A model generated the notes under the pieces. It worked only from the letters and a program-made list of their open reading frames with translations. It made no database searches and had not been told where the DNA came from. The position numbers and the translations under genes were made by a program. Shown here piece after piece: positions 1 through 16,806 of a stretch of 64,000 nucleotides of DNA (position 1 is the stretch's first letter; each line of letters opens with the position of its first letter). The DNA is taken from contig JADJWD010000005.1 of NCBI GenBank assembly GCA_016716535.1, positions 620,001-684,000 on the forward strand, in the 5' to 3' direction. This stretch comes from Betaproteobacteria bacterium. Lineage in GTDB: Bacteria; Pseudomonadota; Gammaproteobacteria; Burkholderiales; Burkholderiaceae_C.

Positions 1-261
1 CTTCGCGCGCAGCCGCGAGACGACGTCCTTCACCGGGCGAGTGCGGCCGGCGGCGATGTCCTGCTGGCCCAGCGCGAGCAGCTTGAGCAGAGCCATCGTC
101 TCCTGGGTGGCCTCGTAGCTGGCCACGTCCTGCAGCACGGCGCGGGCTTCGCCGTTCTGGGTGATGAGCAGTGGTTCCTGATCTTCGCTCAGGCGGTCCA
201 GGACGTCGGCGGCGTTGGCTTTCAGGTAGCTGATGGACTTCACGTGCGATGAGAACTTCAC
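1..261 (-). CDS. Phd/YefM-family antitoxin, C-terminus beyond window edge
   Basis: The 87 visible codons begin with GTG and read VKFSSHVKSISYLKANAADV, followed by a QEPLLITQNGEARAVLQD stretch, which is the classic Phd/YefM fold with its Q-NG-A-R-AVL core. Members are DNA-binding antitoxins that neutralise a RelE/Doc-type toxin and repress their own operon. The GTG at 261 is chosen because GGAGA lies eight bases upstream and the family pattern begins a few residues later. The gene is open at position 1, so a partner toxin, if present, lies outside the window on the same strand. Plain antitoxin-like regulators without a toxin also exist. Confidence 0.8.
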   Translation of the reverse strand, partial: MKFSSHVKSISYLKANAADVLDRLSEDQEPLLITQNGEARAVLQDVASYEATQETMALLKLLALGQQDIAAGRTRPVKDVVSRLRAK

Positions 262-382
262 GGCTGGCTTCTCCGGACTGGTATCGGACTGAATTCAGTC
301 TGCGGCAGTGTACCGTTGGCGGCGAGGCGCATGGTGCCTTGCCGGTGCCGTCCTGGCTGGGGCGGGTCTTCTGGGCAATGAG

Positions 383-2245
383 CTACCGCGCCGCCTGCAC
401 CGGCAGCACGTGCATTTCCACCCACGAAGCCGCGTCGCCCGCGTGGTGCACGCGGTTGATCGCCACGGCCATCTCGGTGGCGGTGGAGTTGTTCGGCGCC
501 CCGGTGTTGAGGTTGCGCTCCAGCCGCGGAAAGCTGCTGCTCGTGACGTGCAGCCGCAGGCGGTGCCCGCGCGGCAGCGTGTAGGCGATGGCGCGCATGT
601 CCACGGTGGCCTGCACGCGTTCGCCCGGCTGCAGCAGGCGGGGCGCCGCGAAGCCTTCGCGCCAGCGCAGCCGCAGCGCGCCTTCCTGGATGTTGGTGGC
701 GCGGCCGTCGGGCCACAGGTGCACGAGGCGCGCGACGAGGTCGGTGTCCGGCGCCGATGAAGAGAACGACAGGCGAGCCGCCAATGGCCCGGCGATGCGC
801 AGGTCCTCGGCCAGTGGCGCCGAGGTGTAGACGAGCACGTCGTCGCGCCGCTCGACGTCGGCCTGGTCGACGGGGCCGGCGCGGTCGGCCGGGTTGCCGG
901 TGCAGCAAAGAGGCCCGCCGCGGCTGGGCACCGGGTCGGCGGGGTCGTAGCGGTACTCGTCCCACGGCGCGCCGGCGGCCGCGGGTTCGCGCGCCAGGCG
1001 CCCGTTGCCGGCGCGGCCGTTGGCGCGGCCGTCGCTGGCCAGGTACCAGCGCACGGCCTGCGCCTCCTCAGGGGGCCAGGTGCGTGAATCGAGCCAGCGG
1101 TTCTCGTTGAGCATGAAGAACTGGACCGGCGGCAGTTCGGCCAGGCCGTCGCCGCTGCCCCTGAGCCAGTGGTCGAACCAGCGCCGAGCCCACTCGTCCC
1201 ACGGGCGAGCGCCGCCCGCGACGGCCAGCTCGCCGAAGGAAGCCGGGCCCGCCGTGCCGCCCTCCTTGTGCTGGCAGTGGTTGCCCGGCGCGATGACGAC
1301 CTTCTGCGGCACACCGTGTTGCTGCCAGTGCCGTGCCAGCACGAGCGCATCGCCCACGGTCTGATCGCCCCAGGTGTTGATGATCATCGCCGGCACGGCG
1401 CTGCGGTCGCCGTCGTCCCAGTAGCCCCATTCGTGCCAGCGCGGGTCGCCGGGCGGCGTGGTCAGCAACTCGGTGAAGCCGTTGGGGGCCGGGCGGACGC
1501 GTCGCACCAACTCCGACACCGGCAGGCCGCGCAGGTGCCCGGCGGTGTCGAACGGCGCGGCAGGCGCGGAATCGGGCCGCTTGGCGCCGTTGCCGACGAA
1601 CCAGCCGAAGGCGCTCGCCAGTTGCGGCACGCCGCCTTCGAACACGCCGAAGTAGCCGTGCCGGCCGCCGAGCGACCCGATGGCGCCGCCGGCGCCGCTG
1701 GCGATCATCGCCTTGTGCGCCGGGTGGTTCAGGCGCGCCAGCGGGAACTGCGTCTCGCCGAGCGCCGAGCAGCCGAAGGTGCCGACACGGCCGTTCGACC
1801 ACGGCCGCGCGACGATCCAGTCGAGCGTTTGCGCGCCGTCGTCACCGGCGTCGCGCCACGGCAGCAGGTCGCCTTCGGAGTCGCCGGTGCCGCGCAGGTC
1901 CTGCACGAGCACTGCGTAGCCGTGCGAGGCGAACATCAACGCCGACATCGCGGCGCTCGAGTCGCGCAGGCGGTGGTACGGCGTGCGCATCAGCACGGCG
2001 GCAACCGGGCCCGCGCGCCGGCGAGGCAGGTACAGGCTGGCCGCGAGTGTCACGCCGTCGCGCACGCCGATGGCAACGTGGTGGTCGACCGCGACGCCCT
2101 CGACCCAGGCCCGCGCCGCGAGGCGCCAGGGCACCGGGATCGCGCCGGCCACGACGTTGCGCCAGCGTTCCACCGCCACCACCGCCAGCGCCAGCGCAAC
2201 GACGGCGGCCAGCGCCAGCAGCGTCCCCATGGCGCGGGCGCTCAT
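383..2245 (-). CDS. CocE/NonD-family (S15-type) serine hydrolase, membrane-anchored
   Basis: About 620 residues. An N-terminal hydrophobic segment (roughly residues 5-25, AMGTLLALAAVVALALAVV) suggests a signal anchor facing the periplasm. An alpha/beta-hydrolase core follows, with the VRDGVTLAASLYLPRR entry strand, the oxyanion-type VQDLRGTGDSEG and the nucleophile region GTFGCSALGETQ. A C-terminal beta-sandwich (LSFSSSAPDTDLVARLVH) is typical of the X-Pro dipeptidyl-peptidase/cocaine-esterase class. The nucleophile motif reads GCSALG, with Ser in the usual GxSxxG place. The start at 2245 overlaps the stop of the upstream hydrolase (ATGA), so it is translationally coupled to the NRPS operon. 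By family it cleaves ester or amide bonds; a role in releasing or trimming the NRPS product is inference. Confidence 0.85.
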   Translation of the reverse strand: MSARAMGTLLALAAVVALALAVVAVERWRNVVAGAIPVPWRLAARAWVEGVAVDHHVAIGVRDGVTLAASLYLPRRRAGPVAAVLMRTPYHRLRDSSAAMSALMFASHGYAVLVQDLRGTGDSEGDLLPWRDAGDDGAQTLDWIVARPWSNGRVGTFGCSALGETQFPLARLNHPAHKAMIASGAGGAIGSLGGRHGYFGVFEGGVPQLASAFGWFVGNGAKRPDSAPAAPFDTAGHLRGLPVSELVRRVRPAPNGFTELLTTPPGDPRWHEWGYWDDGDRSAVPAMIINTWGDQTVGDALVLARHWQQHGVPQKVVIAPGNHCQHKEGGTAGPASFGELAVAGGARPWDEWARRWFDHWLRGSGDGLAELPPVQFFMLNENRWLDSRTWPPEEAQAVRWYLASDGRANGRAGNGRLAREPAAAGAPWDEYRYDPADPVPSRGGPLCCTGNPADRAGPVDQADVERRDDVLVYTSAPLAEDLRIAGPLAARLSFSSSAPDTDLVARLVHLWPDGRATNIQEGALRLRWREGFAAPRLLQPGERVQATVDMRAIAYTLPRGHRLRLHVTSSSFPRLERNLNTGAPNNSTATEMAVAINRVHHAGDAASWVEMHVLPVQAAR

Positions 2246-3129
2246 CCCGCGTGGCTGCACGCCGAGCGCACCTCGGGCAGCCAATCGACCACCAGCTCGC
2301 TGATGCGCCGCTGCGTGTCCAGCGTCAGGAACATGTGGTCGATGTCCGGCCGGTAGTCGCAGCGCACCCGGCCGAGCCAAGGTTCGCCGCGGAAGACCTG
2401 CCGGAACTGCGCGCCGTAGCTGTAGTAGTCGAGGACCGAGCCGCTGTAGACGAGCCGCACGGCGACGCCACGGTCCGCGAACTGCTGCATCGCGCCGGCG
2501 AACTCGTCGCGCGCCGGGTTGTTGCCGGGGCTGAACAGCGTCGTGGCCGGCTCGGAATCCGCACGCTCGACCCGGGCAAGGTCCTGCACGCGCCGCCGCG
2601 CCGCGCGCCAGGTGGCCTGGGGCGGCGAGCCCAAGAGCCGCTTGAGGTTGCGGATGGGCATCGTCCAGCGGGTGCGGTACCAGAAGCCGTCGAACATCAG
2701 CATGGCGCGGATGCGCGTGTCGGCCAGGCCCGTCCAGTAGGCATCCATCGCGCCCGAGCAGAAGCCGATGACGGCGAACTGGCGAATGCCGAGCGTGCGC
2801 TCGAGGTGATCCATCGCCGCCTGGAGGTCGCGGACCGACTGTTCCTCGGGCTGCGCGTCTTGCAGCGCGAAGCGGCTGTCGCCGCGCCCGGAGAGATCGA
2901 AGCGCAGCACCACCTCGCCGCGCTGCGCGAGCTGGCGCGCCAGCTTGACGTTGATGCGATGTGCGCCGACGCGGCCGATGACGCCGGCGTTGAAGAGCAG
3001 CCAGGCGAGCTTCGGCGAAGCCGGGCCCTCGGGACGCGTTTCGGGCCGCGTTTCGGGCTGCGTTTCGGGCCGCGTGAGCACGCCGACGAGCCGCGCGCCG
3101 GGCCCGAACTGTTGCGCGGTCTCGATCAA
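2242..3129 (-). CDS. alpha/beta hydrolase of the assembly-line operon (second of two)
   Basis: About 295 residues. It contains LRFDLSGRGDS, then the nucleophile elbow IGFCSGAMDA (GxCxG-like, where the expected catalytic Ser position reads CSG) and the late acid/His region DIDHMFL. It resembles the 'hydrolase 1, exosortase A system-associated' type of small alpha/beta hydrolase. No ATG lies upstream in frame. The best start is TTG at 3129, whose TTGA overlaps the stop of the preceding hydrolase; a GGTGGGG run lies upstream. The reading frame ends on the ATGA shared with the CocE-like gene. Type II thioesterase or acyl-transfer activity on carrier-bound intermediates is plausible but unproven. 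Confidence 0.75.
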   Translation of the reverse strand: MIETAQQFGPGARLVGVLTRPETQPETRPETRPEGPASPKLAWLLFNAGVIGRVGAHRINVKLARQLAQRGEVVLRFDLSGRGDSRFALQDAQPEEQSVRDLQAAMDHLERTLGIRQFAVIGFCSGAMDAYWTGLADTRIRAMLMFDGFWYRTRWTMPIRNLKRLLGSPPQATWRAARRRVQDLARVERADSEPATTLFSPGNNPARDEFAGAMQQFADRGVAVRLVYSGSVLDYYSYGAQFRQVFRGEPWLGRVRCDYRPDIDHMFLTLDTQRRISELVVDWLPEVRSACSHAG

Positions 3130-4012
3130 GATGGCTGCCCCACCTGGCGGATCAAGGCCTGCAGCGCCGCCGCCGGCACCAGCGCGGACTGCTCGGCGCT
3201 GTCGCGCATCCAGTCGGTGCCGTGCCGCACCTCGACGGCACGCAAGCGCGGCGGCTGCCGCAGCGCCTCGGCCGCGAGTGCGCGCCCGTCGGCGTCGCCG
3301 GGGTCGACCAGCGCCACGATGGCATCGGCAGCCAGCGGCCACTCGAGCACGGCCGGCGTGATCGAAGCGATCTGCGAGCGCAGCGTCGCCGGCAACGCGA
3401 AGCCGAGCGCCTCGTCGAGGTAGCGCTGCGGATTCGCCGCCCGCCGCTGCGGCGAAGGCCGCGGCGCGACGCTGAAGGCGGCCTGGAGCGTGTCGACGTG
3501 GCGCTGCCGCAGCGCCGACAGGTAACGCGCGCCGTCGACGACGGCGTCGAAGAGGACCAGGCGGGCCGGCGGCAGCGGCGCGCGCCTCGCCGCCCGCAGC
3601 GCCACCGTGGCGCCCAGGCGGATGCCGAGCCAGGTGGCGGACGCGACTCCGCCGAGACGGCGCAGTTCGGCGTCGGCCGTCACCACGTCGGCGGCCCAGC
3701 CGTCGAGATCGGCGTCGGCGTCGTCGCCCATCGAGTCGCCGGTGCCGAAGTAGTCGAAGCGCAGAACGTCGTGCCCGCGCCGGGCCAGTTGTTCGCCGAG
3801 GACCCGCATCAGGCGATGTGAGCGCACGGCCTCCTGGCCGAAGGCGTTGCACAACACGACGCCGCCGGCCGGCCGGCGCCCCGCCGCGGCGCGGTGCCAC
3901 ACGCCGAAGAGGCGCCGCGCCGGCGCGCCGAACGTCAGCGCCTGCAGGGCGTCGGGCTCGGGCGTCGTGTTCAACGGTGCGACCGCGGTGGGCCGGTTCG
4001 GGGCGGCCAGCG

Positions 4013-4016
<4 letters not shown>
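3126..4016 (-). CDS. alpha/beta hydrolase of the assembly-line operon (first of two)
   Basis: 296 residues, starting at the ATG that overlaps the NRPS stop (ATGA, 4013-4016). The features are VVLCNAFGQEAVRSHR near residue 55 (an N-A/P-x-G strand-turn seen in exosortase-associated hydrolase 2 and thioesterase-like proteins), LRFDYFGTGDSMGD near residue 85, and an elbow region reading WLGIRLGATVAL, where the expected GxSxG Ser is replaced by Arg. The second half carries IVALVDPGDADG and a late VEVRHGTDWM His. The replaced nucleophile makes ordinary serine-hydrolase chemistry doubtful. It may be a structural partner of the neighbouring hydrolase or use another residue. Confidence 0.75.
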
Positions 4017-8985
<4,969 letters not shown>

Positions 8986-8989
<4 letters not shown>

Positions 8990-11900
8990 GGCGCCTCCAC
9001 CTTGATGAACTTGCCGGGCGCCTCGGGATTGGCGACGAACCAGGCCGGGTTGCCGTCGGCGTCGCGCCCCAGCCGCGCGCCGGGCACCGGCGGGCGCGAG
9101 GCGTCGAAGGCGCGGGCGCGCTCGGGCGACACGGTGCGCGGGATGAAGTCGGCCTCCTGCAGCTCGGCCACCGCTTCCTTGAAGGCGGTCTTGATGACGG
9201 CGATGTCCTGCGCGGTGTGCGCCGTCGTCATGAAGCAGGGGAAGTTGTCGAGGATGTGCACGCCGCGGTTGCGCATCATCGCGAACAGCAGGTCCTGCAG
9301 CGGGTGGTCTTCGGTGAAGACGATCTTCCACACCGAGCTGAAGTGCTTGAGCACGATCGGCGCGCCCGCTTCGCGGCAGAAGGCGTTGAGCTCGTCGACC
9401 ATCGCCGCGGTGCTGCGTGTCAGCGTGGCCTGCAGCTCGGGGCCCTCGCGCTCGAGGTGCCCGAGCACCGCCTTGGCCGCTGCCAGCGCCAGCGGGTGGC
9501 GCACGAAGGTGCCGGCGAAGTAGGTGACGCCGACCGTCGGGATCGAGTCGTCGCCGTAGTCCCAGTGGCCGCCGTCGAGGGTGTCCATGTACTCGCGTTT
9601 GCCGGCGATGACGCCGATCGGAAAGCCGCCGCCGACCACCTTGCCGTAGCTGGCGAGGTCGGCGCGCACGCCGAACAGCGCCTGGATGCCGCCCGGGTGG
9701 CAGCGGAAACCGGTGACCACCTCGTCGAAGACGAGCAGCGCGCCGTGCTGTTCGGTGAGCATGCGCAGCTCGCGCAGGAACCCGCGCGGCTGGAAGTCGG
9801 GGCGGCGGCTTTGCACCGGCTCCACCAGCACCGCGGCGAGGTCGTGCGCGTTGTCCCTCAGCCAGACCAGCGCCTCGGGCGTGCCGTAGTCGAGCACGAC
9901 CACGTTCTCGGCCGTGTTGGGCAGGATGCCGGGCGCCGCGGGCACCGACTTCAGCTTCTTCGTGCCGCGCACGATGACCTCGTCGAAGATGCCGTGGTAG
10001 GCGCCGGCGAAGAGGGCGACCTTGCTGCGGCCGGTGACGGTGCGCGCGATGCGCAGGCAGCCCATCACCGCCTCGCTGCCGGTGTTGCACAGGCCCGCGC
10101 GGTCGAAACCGGTGAGCCGGCACACGAGCTCGGCCACTTCGCCGGCCAGCGGGTGCTGCGGGCCGATCTCGTAGCCGCTGTCGAGCTGCTTGCTCACCGC
10201 GTCGATCACGAAGCCGGGCTGCCAGCCGAACAGGCTCATGCCGAAGCCGTTGAGCGCATCGACGTACTCGTTGCCGTCGAGGTCCCACAGGCGCGAGCCC
10301 TTCGAGCGCTCGATGACGAGCTGGTAGACGATCTCCTTGAGCAGCGGGCGAAAACCGTTGACGACACGTGGGTCGGCCAGGTGCGGCCGGTGCTGCTCGG
10401 TGTACTGCTTGCTGCGCTGCGTCTTCTGGACGTAACGGCGCATGAACGCATCGAGCCGCGTGCGCTGGCGCTCGCTGATCTCGGTGCCCGCGGTGTGGAT
10501 GCGGGCGATCGCGCCGAAGGCCTTGCGCACGTCGTAGCTCTGGTGCGCGGGCGTCGCTTCGTCGTCGGCCGCGGCCGCCGCCGCGCGGGCCGGCTGCGCC
10601 GGCGCCGCCAGCGGCGCCGCGGCGGCGGGCAACGAGGCGCCGCCGCCGTGGGCCTGCAGCAGCGCGAGTTGCTGCGCCATCAGCACCATCTGCTGCTGGA
10701 TCAGCTGCTGCACGAGCGGCGTCGGGGCGTCGGCGGCCGCAGGCGGCAGCGCCATCGCCGGCATGCCGATGGACGGCGCTGCGGCCGGCGCGGCGACCGC
10801 GGGGGCCGGCGCCGCCGCGTCCTTCGGCAGCGTGGCGTCCAGGTGCGCGGCGAGCGTGTCGAAACTGCGGTACGCCTCCATCAGCTGCCGGAAGGTGACC
10901 GTGAGCGCGAACTCCTTCTTCAGCTGCATCGCTACCTGGGTGAGCGTGAGCGAATCCAGGCCCAGCTCGACGAAGCCGGCGTCGCCGGCGGCGTCGGCCA
11001 GTTCGTAGCCCGAGACGTCCTCGAACACGGCGCGCAGGCGGCTGTTCAGCGTGTGCAGGCGGCCGGCGGCTTCGGGGGGCGCAGTCGTCATGGGCGCAAT
11101 GGAAGGGGGTGAGGAAGGTGAGGCATCGAGCGATGCCGCCGGCGGTGGCGCTGCGGCCACCGTGGTCGGCGGCGCGCCCGGGGTCGTCGCGGCCGGGGCA
11201 TCGACCCAGTGCCGCTGGCGTTCAAAGGGGTAGGTCGGCAGCACGATGCGGCGCCGATCGGCCGCGGCCGACATCGTGGTGGCCACCGGCGCACCTTGCA
11301 CCCACAGCGCGCCGGCGGCGTCGGCGAACGTGACGGCTTCGTGCGCCGGCGCGTCGGCGAGGCTGGCCACCGCGGCGGGCACGACGCTGCCCTGGCGGTG
11401 CTGCCGCACCAGCGTCGACAACGTGGCACGGGGGCCGCACTCGACGAACAGCGGCGCGGCCAGCTGGCCGAGCAGCGTCGTCACGGCCGGCGAGAAGCGC
11501 ACCGGCTCGCGCAGCTGGCGCGCCCAGTGCGCCGGGTCGGTGGCCTCGTCGTCGGCGAGCCAGCCGCCGGTGGCGGTGCTGGCGATGCGCACGCGCGGCG
11601 CGGCCAGCGGCACGGCGCGCACCGCCGCCTCGAAGGCCGGCAGCGCCGGCGCCATCATCGCCGAGTGGAAGGCGTGCGACGTGACGAGGCGCCGCGTCGA
11701 GATGCCACGAGCTTCGAGCGTGGCGGCGAAGGACTCGATGGCCGCCAAAGGGCCGGCGACGACGCTGGCCAGCGGGCCGTTGTCCGCGGCGAGCTGCACT
11801 TCGGGCGGCAGCAGCGGCGCGAGCTCGTCGGCCTGCAGGCGCACAGACATCATCGCGCCGGCCGGCAGCGCCTGCATCAGTGCGCCGCGCCGTGCCACCA

Positions 11901-14900
11901 GCCGCACGGCGTGTTCGAGCGGCATGACGCCGGCCAGCACGGCGGCGACGTACTCGCCGATGCTGTGACCGACGAGCGCCGCCGGTGCGAGCCCGCGGGA
12001 CTGCCACTCGCGCGCGAGCGCGTAGCCGACGCAGAAGGTGGCCGGCTGCGTGACCTCGGTCTGTGCGAGGAGGGCCTCGTCGTCGCCGAAGAAGACGGCG
12101 CGCGGGTCGAAGGCCACGTGACCCTCGAGCGCCGCGAGACAGGTGTCGAATGCGGCGCGGAAGACCGGCAGCCGCTCGTGCAGCTGGCGGCCCATGCCCG
12201 CGTACTGCGCCCCCTGGCCCGGAAAGGCGAAGACGATCGACGGCTCGGCGCGCGGCAGCGCACGCGCGCGTGCCGCGGCGCCGTCGCCGGCGCGCAATGC
12301 CGCGGCCGCGGCGGCGGTGCTGTCGGCGACGACGAACGTGCGGTGCGCAAACTCGCGTCGGCCGACCTCCAGCGTGTGCGCCGCGTCGGCGAGATCGGTG
12401 TGCGGCTCGTGTTCGAGGAAGTCGGCCAGGCGCGCCACGCCGGCCGCCAGGCCCTCGGCCGTGCGCGCCGCGAGGCGCAGCACGTGCGGCCCGGCGGCCG
12501 GCGCGGCGGCGCGCGGGGCCGGCAGCGGCGCCTCTTCGAGCACGACGTGGGCGTTGGTGCCGCCGACCCCGAACGAGCTGACGCCAGCGCGCCGTGGCGC
12601 GGCGCCACGCGGCCACGGCGTGCGTGTCGCCTGCACGAAGAACGGGCTGCCGTCGAGCCCGATCTTCGGGTTCGGGCGGTCGAAGTGGAGGCTCGCCGGC
12701 AGCCGCTCGTGCGCCAGCGCCAGCGCCGTCTTGATGACGCCGGCGGCACCCGCGGCGATCACCATGTGGCCGGTGTTGCTCTTCAGCGAGCCAATGGCGC
12801 AATAGCCGCTGTCGGCGGTGTGGCGGCGGAAGGCGCGTGTCAGCGCCGCGACCTCGACCGGGTCGCCGAGCGGCGTCGCGGTGCCGTGTGTCTCGACGTA
12901 GGAGATGCTGCGCGCGTCGACGCCGGCGTCGGCGAGCGCGGCCTCGATGACCGCGGCCTGGCCGGCGACGCCGGGCGCCGTGAAGCTGGCCTTGTCGGCG
13001 CCGTCGTTGTTGACGCCGACGCCGCGTATCACGGCATGGATCGTGTTGCCGTCGGCGAGGGCGTCGGACAAGCGCTTCAGTGCCACCACCGCCGCGCCGT
13101 CGGAGAACACGGTGCCCGTGGCGTCCGCGTCGAAGGGACGCGTGTGCCCGTCGGGCGAGAGCATCGAGCCTTCCTGGTACAGATAGCCGCTCATCGGCGG
13201 GCAGGTCAGCGAGGCGCCGCCGGCCAGCGCCAGGCCGCAGCGGCCGGCGCGCAGCGCGTCGAAGGCCATCGCGATGGCCACCAGCGACGTCGAGCACGCC
13301 GTGTGCACGCTGATCGCCGGCCCGGTGAGGCCGAGCCGGTGCGCCGTGCGCGTGGCGATGTAGTCCTTCTCGTTGGCGAGCATCACCTGGAATTCACCGA
13401 CGCGGGCGATCTTGTCCGGGTGTGCCAGCACGTGCCGCTGGAAGTAGCTGGCGTTGTACATGCCGGCCCACACGCCGATCGTCGCCGGCGTCTTCTCGGG
13501 CACGTGGCCGCTGCGCTCGAGGCACTCCCAGGCGAGCTCGAGGAACACGCGCTGCTGCGGATCCATCAGCTCGGCCTCGTGCGGGCCGATGCCGAAGAAG
13601 CCGGCGTCGAAGCGATCGATGTCGTCGACGACACCGCGCGCGCGCACGTACTGCGCGTCGCCGCGCAGCGCCGCGGGGATCGAGGCATCGAGCTCGTCGG
13701 CGGCGAAGAAACGGATCGACTCGCGGCCCTCGTCGAGCAGGCGCCAGAACGACTCGATGTCGCGCGCGCCCGGGAAGCGGCCGGCCATGCCGACGATGGC
13801 GATCGGCTCGGCGTCCGTTGGCGTCGGCGCCGCGGGGCGCGCGGCTTGTGTGGCCGCTTGCGCTGGTGCGTTCATGTCGGCCAATGCCGCGGCCAGACCG
13901 CGTGGGGTCGGGGCGGCGAACAGCATCGCGACCTCGAGCGCGGCGTGGCCGGCGGCGCGCAAGGCGCTGAAGACGCGCATCACCAGCAGCGAGCTGCCGC
14001 CGAGGTGAAAGAAGTTGTCGAGCGCGCCGACGTGCTCGATCCCCAGCGCCGCGGCGAAGGCGGCCGCGACTTCGCGCTCGAGGCCGGCGCGCGGCTCGAC
14101 GAAGCGCTGCGCCAGGTGCTCGGGGCGCGCGCGCCGCGGCTCGGGCAGCGCGCGGCGGTCGAGCTTGCCGTTGGTCGTGACCGGCAGCGCCGCCAGGCGC
14201 ACCCACTGCGTCGGCACCATGAACTCGGGCAGGCGCGCGGCGAGGTGCTCGCGCAGCGCCGCCGGGGCGAACGGGGCTTCGGCGGCGTCGACGCCGTCGC
14301 CTGTGTCTGCTTCACGGCGGCCGTCGGCTCTGGCCCTCGGCACGACGTAGGCGACCAGCTCGGTGCCACGCAGCGCGTCCTGGTGCGCGACGACGGCGCA
14401 GGCCTTCACCGCCGGGTGCGCAGCAAGCGCCCTTTCGATCTCGCCCGGCTCGATGCGAAAGCCGCGGATCTTCACCTGGGCGTCGGCGCGGCCGATGAAC
14501 TCCACCGCGCCGTCGGCGGTGAGGCGCACGAGGTCGCCGGTGCGGTACATCGTCGGGCTGCGTTCTGCCGTTTGGCCCTCTTCGCTGTCCTGGCCGTCCT
14601 CGACCACAAACGGATCGGGCAGGAAACGCTCGGCCGTCAGCTCCGGCCGCGCCAGGTAGCCGAGGCCGACGCCGAGGCCGCCGATATACAGCTCGCCGAC
14701 GAGGCCGGCAGGCACCGGACGGCCGCGGCGGTTCAGGATGTACAGCGAGGTCCGCGTGATCGGCCGGCCGATCGGCACCGAGCGTGCCCCTTCGAGTGCG
14801 GGCACGTCGATGCGGTGCGTGGTCGCGAAGGTCGTCGTCTCGGTCGGGCCGTAGCCGTTGATCAGCTGCGTGCCGGGCACCGCGGCGTGGAAGCGCCGCA

Positions 14901-16341
14901 CGTGCTCGAGCGACAACGCCTCGCCGCCGATCAGCAGTTCGGCGAGCCCGGCGAGATGGCGCGGGTCGTCGTCGACGACGGCGTTGAAGAGCGCCGCCGT
15001 CAGCCACGCGGCCTGCACGCCGTGCGCGGCGATCGTCGCCGCCAGCCCCGGGCCGCTCGGCACGGCCTCGTCATGCAGGACGCAGCAGCCGCCGTTGAGC
15101 AGCGGCCCCCACACCTCGAGCGTCGAGGCGTCGAAGCCGAGCGGCGCCGCGTGCAGCATCACCGTGTCGCGGGTGAGCCGCATGAACTCGGCGCCGCAGA
15201 CCAGCCGCACGATCGAGCGATGGCGGATCTCGACGCCCTTGGGCTGGCCGGTCGAGCCCGACGTGTACATCACGTAGGCGATCGCCTCTCCGTCGGCGGC
15301 CGGCCCCGCGCTCGTATCGCCCGAGGCGGCGGTTGCCTCGGGCAGGCGCTCGACGTCGACGCAGCGCAGGCCGAGGAACTCGCTGCCGTGGCCACGGCCG
15401 ACGAGGGCGCGGGCATGCGAATCGGTGAACATGAAGCGCAGGCGCTCGCTCGGGTGCGCGAGGTCCACCGGCAGGTAGGCCGCACCGATGCGCAGCACGG
15501 CCAACAGCGCCGCGATGCCTTCGGCCGAGCGTGGCACGCCGACGGCGACCACGTCGCCGGCGCCGACGCCGGTCTCGCGCAGCGCTGCGCCGATGCGGCG
15601 TGACAGCGCATCGAGCTGCGTGTAGTCGAGCTGGCCGCCGTTCCAGGCGACGGCACGCCGCTGTGGCCCGGCGGCGAGGGCGAGGTCGAAGCACGCGGTC
15701 ACGCCCAGCGGCCCGCCGCGTTGCGCGTGTGTCCACGGTCCCGCGCGCAGCGAGCGCATTTGCCGCTGCAGTGCGGCCGCGGAGAGCACGCCGATCGATT
15801 CGAGCGGCGCGCTCGGCGCGGCGGTGGCGATCTGGGTGATCCCTTCTCGCCAGGCATCGGCCAGCGTTGCGGCCACGTCGGCGTCGACCGGCGGCGTCGC
15901 GCAGTGCACGACGAGCGCGTCGAGCGCCGGCGCTAGGCCGGCGGCCAGCCACAGCGTCGGGTGGCGCGCGGCGACCTCGGCCGGGGTCTCGTCGCCTGCG
16001 AGCCAGGCCACTTCGCAGCGGGAGGGGTCCGCCGGGGTGGCCATCGAGCCCTCGGGCCGCAGACCGGCCCCGGCGACGAGCAGATCGCGGACCGTCGCCA
16101 GCGCCGTGAGATCGAGTTCCACGTCGAGTTCGAGCCCGTGGCCGCGCACCCGCATGCCGGCGCGGCCGGCTCCGCTGATGCGCTCGAGCGCCAGCACCCA
16201 GGCCGCCTGCGGCAGGCCGGGCCGGCGCACGGCCGCACGCGCGGCAGCCTCGTCGATCGGCCTGGTAGCGCACACCCAGGTTGCGCCCGGCGCGCCGGGG
16301 GCTTGCGGCATCGCGTCGATCAGTCGGATCGGTTCGCCCAT
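8986..16341 (-). CDS. hybrid NRPS-PKS, A-T-KS-AT-ACP-aminotransferase
   Basis: About 2451 residues. Order: an unassigned N-terminal region (1 to about 220), an adenylation domain ([11 protein letters not shown] near 357, GYGPTETTT), a carrier (LGGSSLLVM near 781), a ketosynthase from about 845 with Cys in HTACSTSL near 1015 plus [12 protein letters not shown] and KSNTGHM histidines, an acyltransferase (GHSIGEY near 1459, HAFHS near 1558, the malonyl-type signature), an ACP (LGLDSLTL near 1795), and a class III PLP aminotransferase (FDEVVTGF near 2208, [11 protein letters not shown] with the PLP lysine near 2232). No ketoreductase is present, so the beta-keto chain should be aminated, as in iturin/mycosubtilin. 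By-eye specificity code: D-A-L-W-L-G-G-T-F-K, close to valine. The start is uncertain: ATG 16341 or 16428, neither with a strong ribosome site. Confidence 0.93.
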
Positions 16342-16806
16342 TCGGCTGCTGTTTCGACGTTGTTGTGCGGACCTCGAAGTCCGGCGTTCCGTTCCCGCCA
16401 CGACTCCAAGGGGCGGCTTGCCGCGCATCTCGGCAAGCGGATACGAATGGCCCTTGCGAGCCCGCCTCGCCCGAGGAGGATTCTCGTGCGTGATGCGGGC
16501 CAGGCATCCTCGATCGTTCAGGGGGTATCGGCCGCCCCCTCGGCGCCCTGAGTGCGCTTCTCACATTCCGTTGCGAAGACGGCGATGAGGCGACGACGAT
16601 CTGCGCACGGCAGTGCCGCTGCGCCTCTGCGTCAGGGTGCCTGCAGGAAGCGTGAATACGTCCGTAACGTCGTTCACGGCCTGCGCCACTTGCAGGGCGC
16701 GCGGCAGCCGCCCCCCCGGTAGCCTCCGCCGCCAAGAGGGACGCCGCATGGACCACGCCGCCGCATCGGCGGACGCGCACGACCGCATGGGACGACTGGG
16801 AACGGC
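16342..16806. other. 465-base divergent intergenic region between the two halves of the biosynthetic locus
   Basis: This stretch separates the minus-strand NRPS-PKS start from the plus-strand ketoacyl-synthase start, so promoters for both operons should lie here. I found no convincing -35/-10 pair, lux-type box or riboswitch by eye. A GC-rich part near 16705-16750 contains the short open frame listed separately. If the NRPS-PKS actually starts at 16428 the gap shrinks to 378 bases. Confidence 0.6.

Noticed and set aside
11209..15603. A 1464-codon open frame on the plus strand opposite the NRPS-PKS
   Set aside because: Same antisense artefact; every PKS and NRPS motif is on the minus strand.
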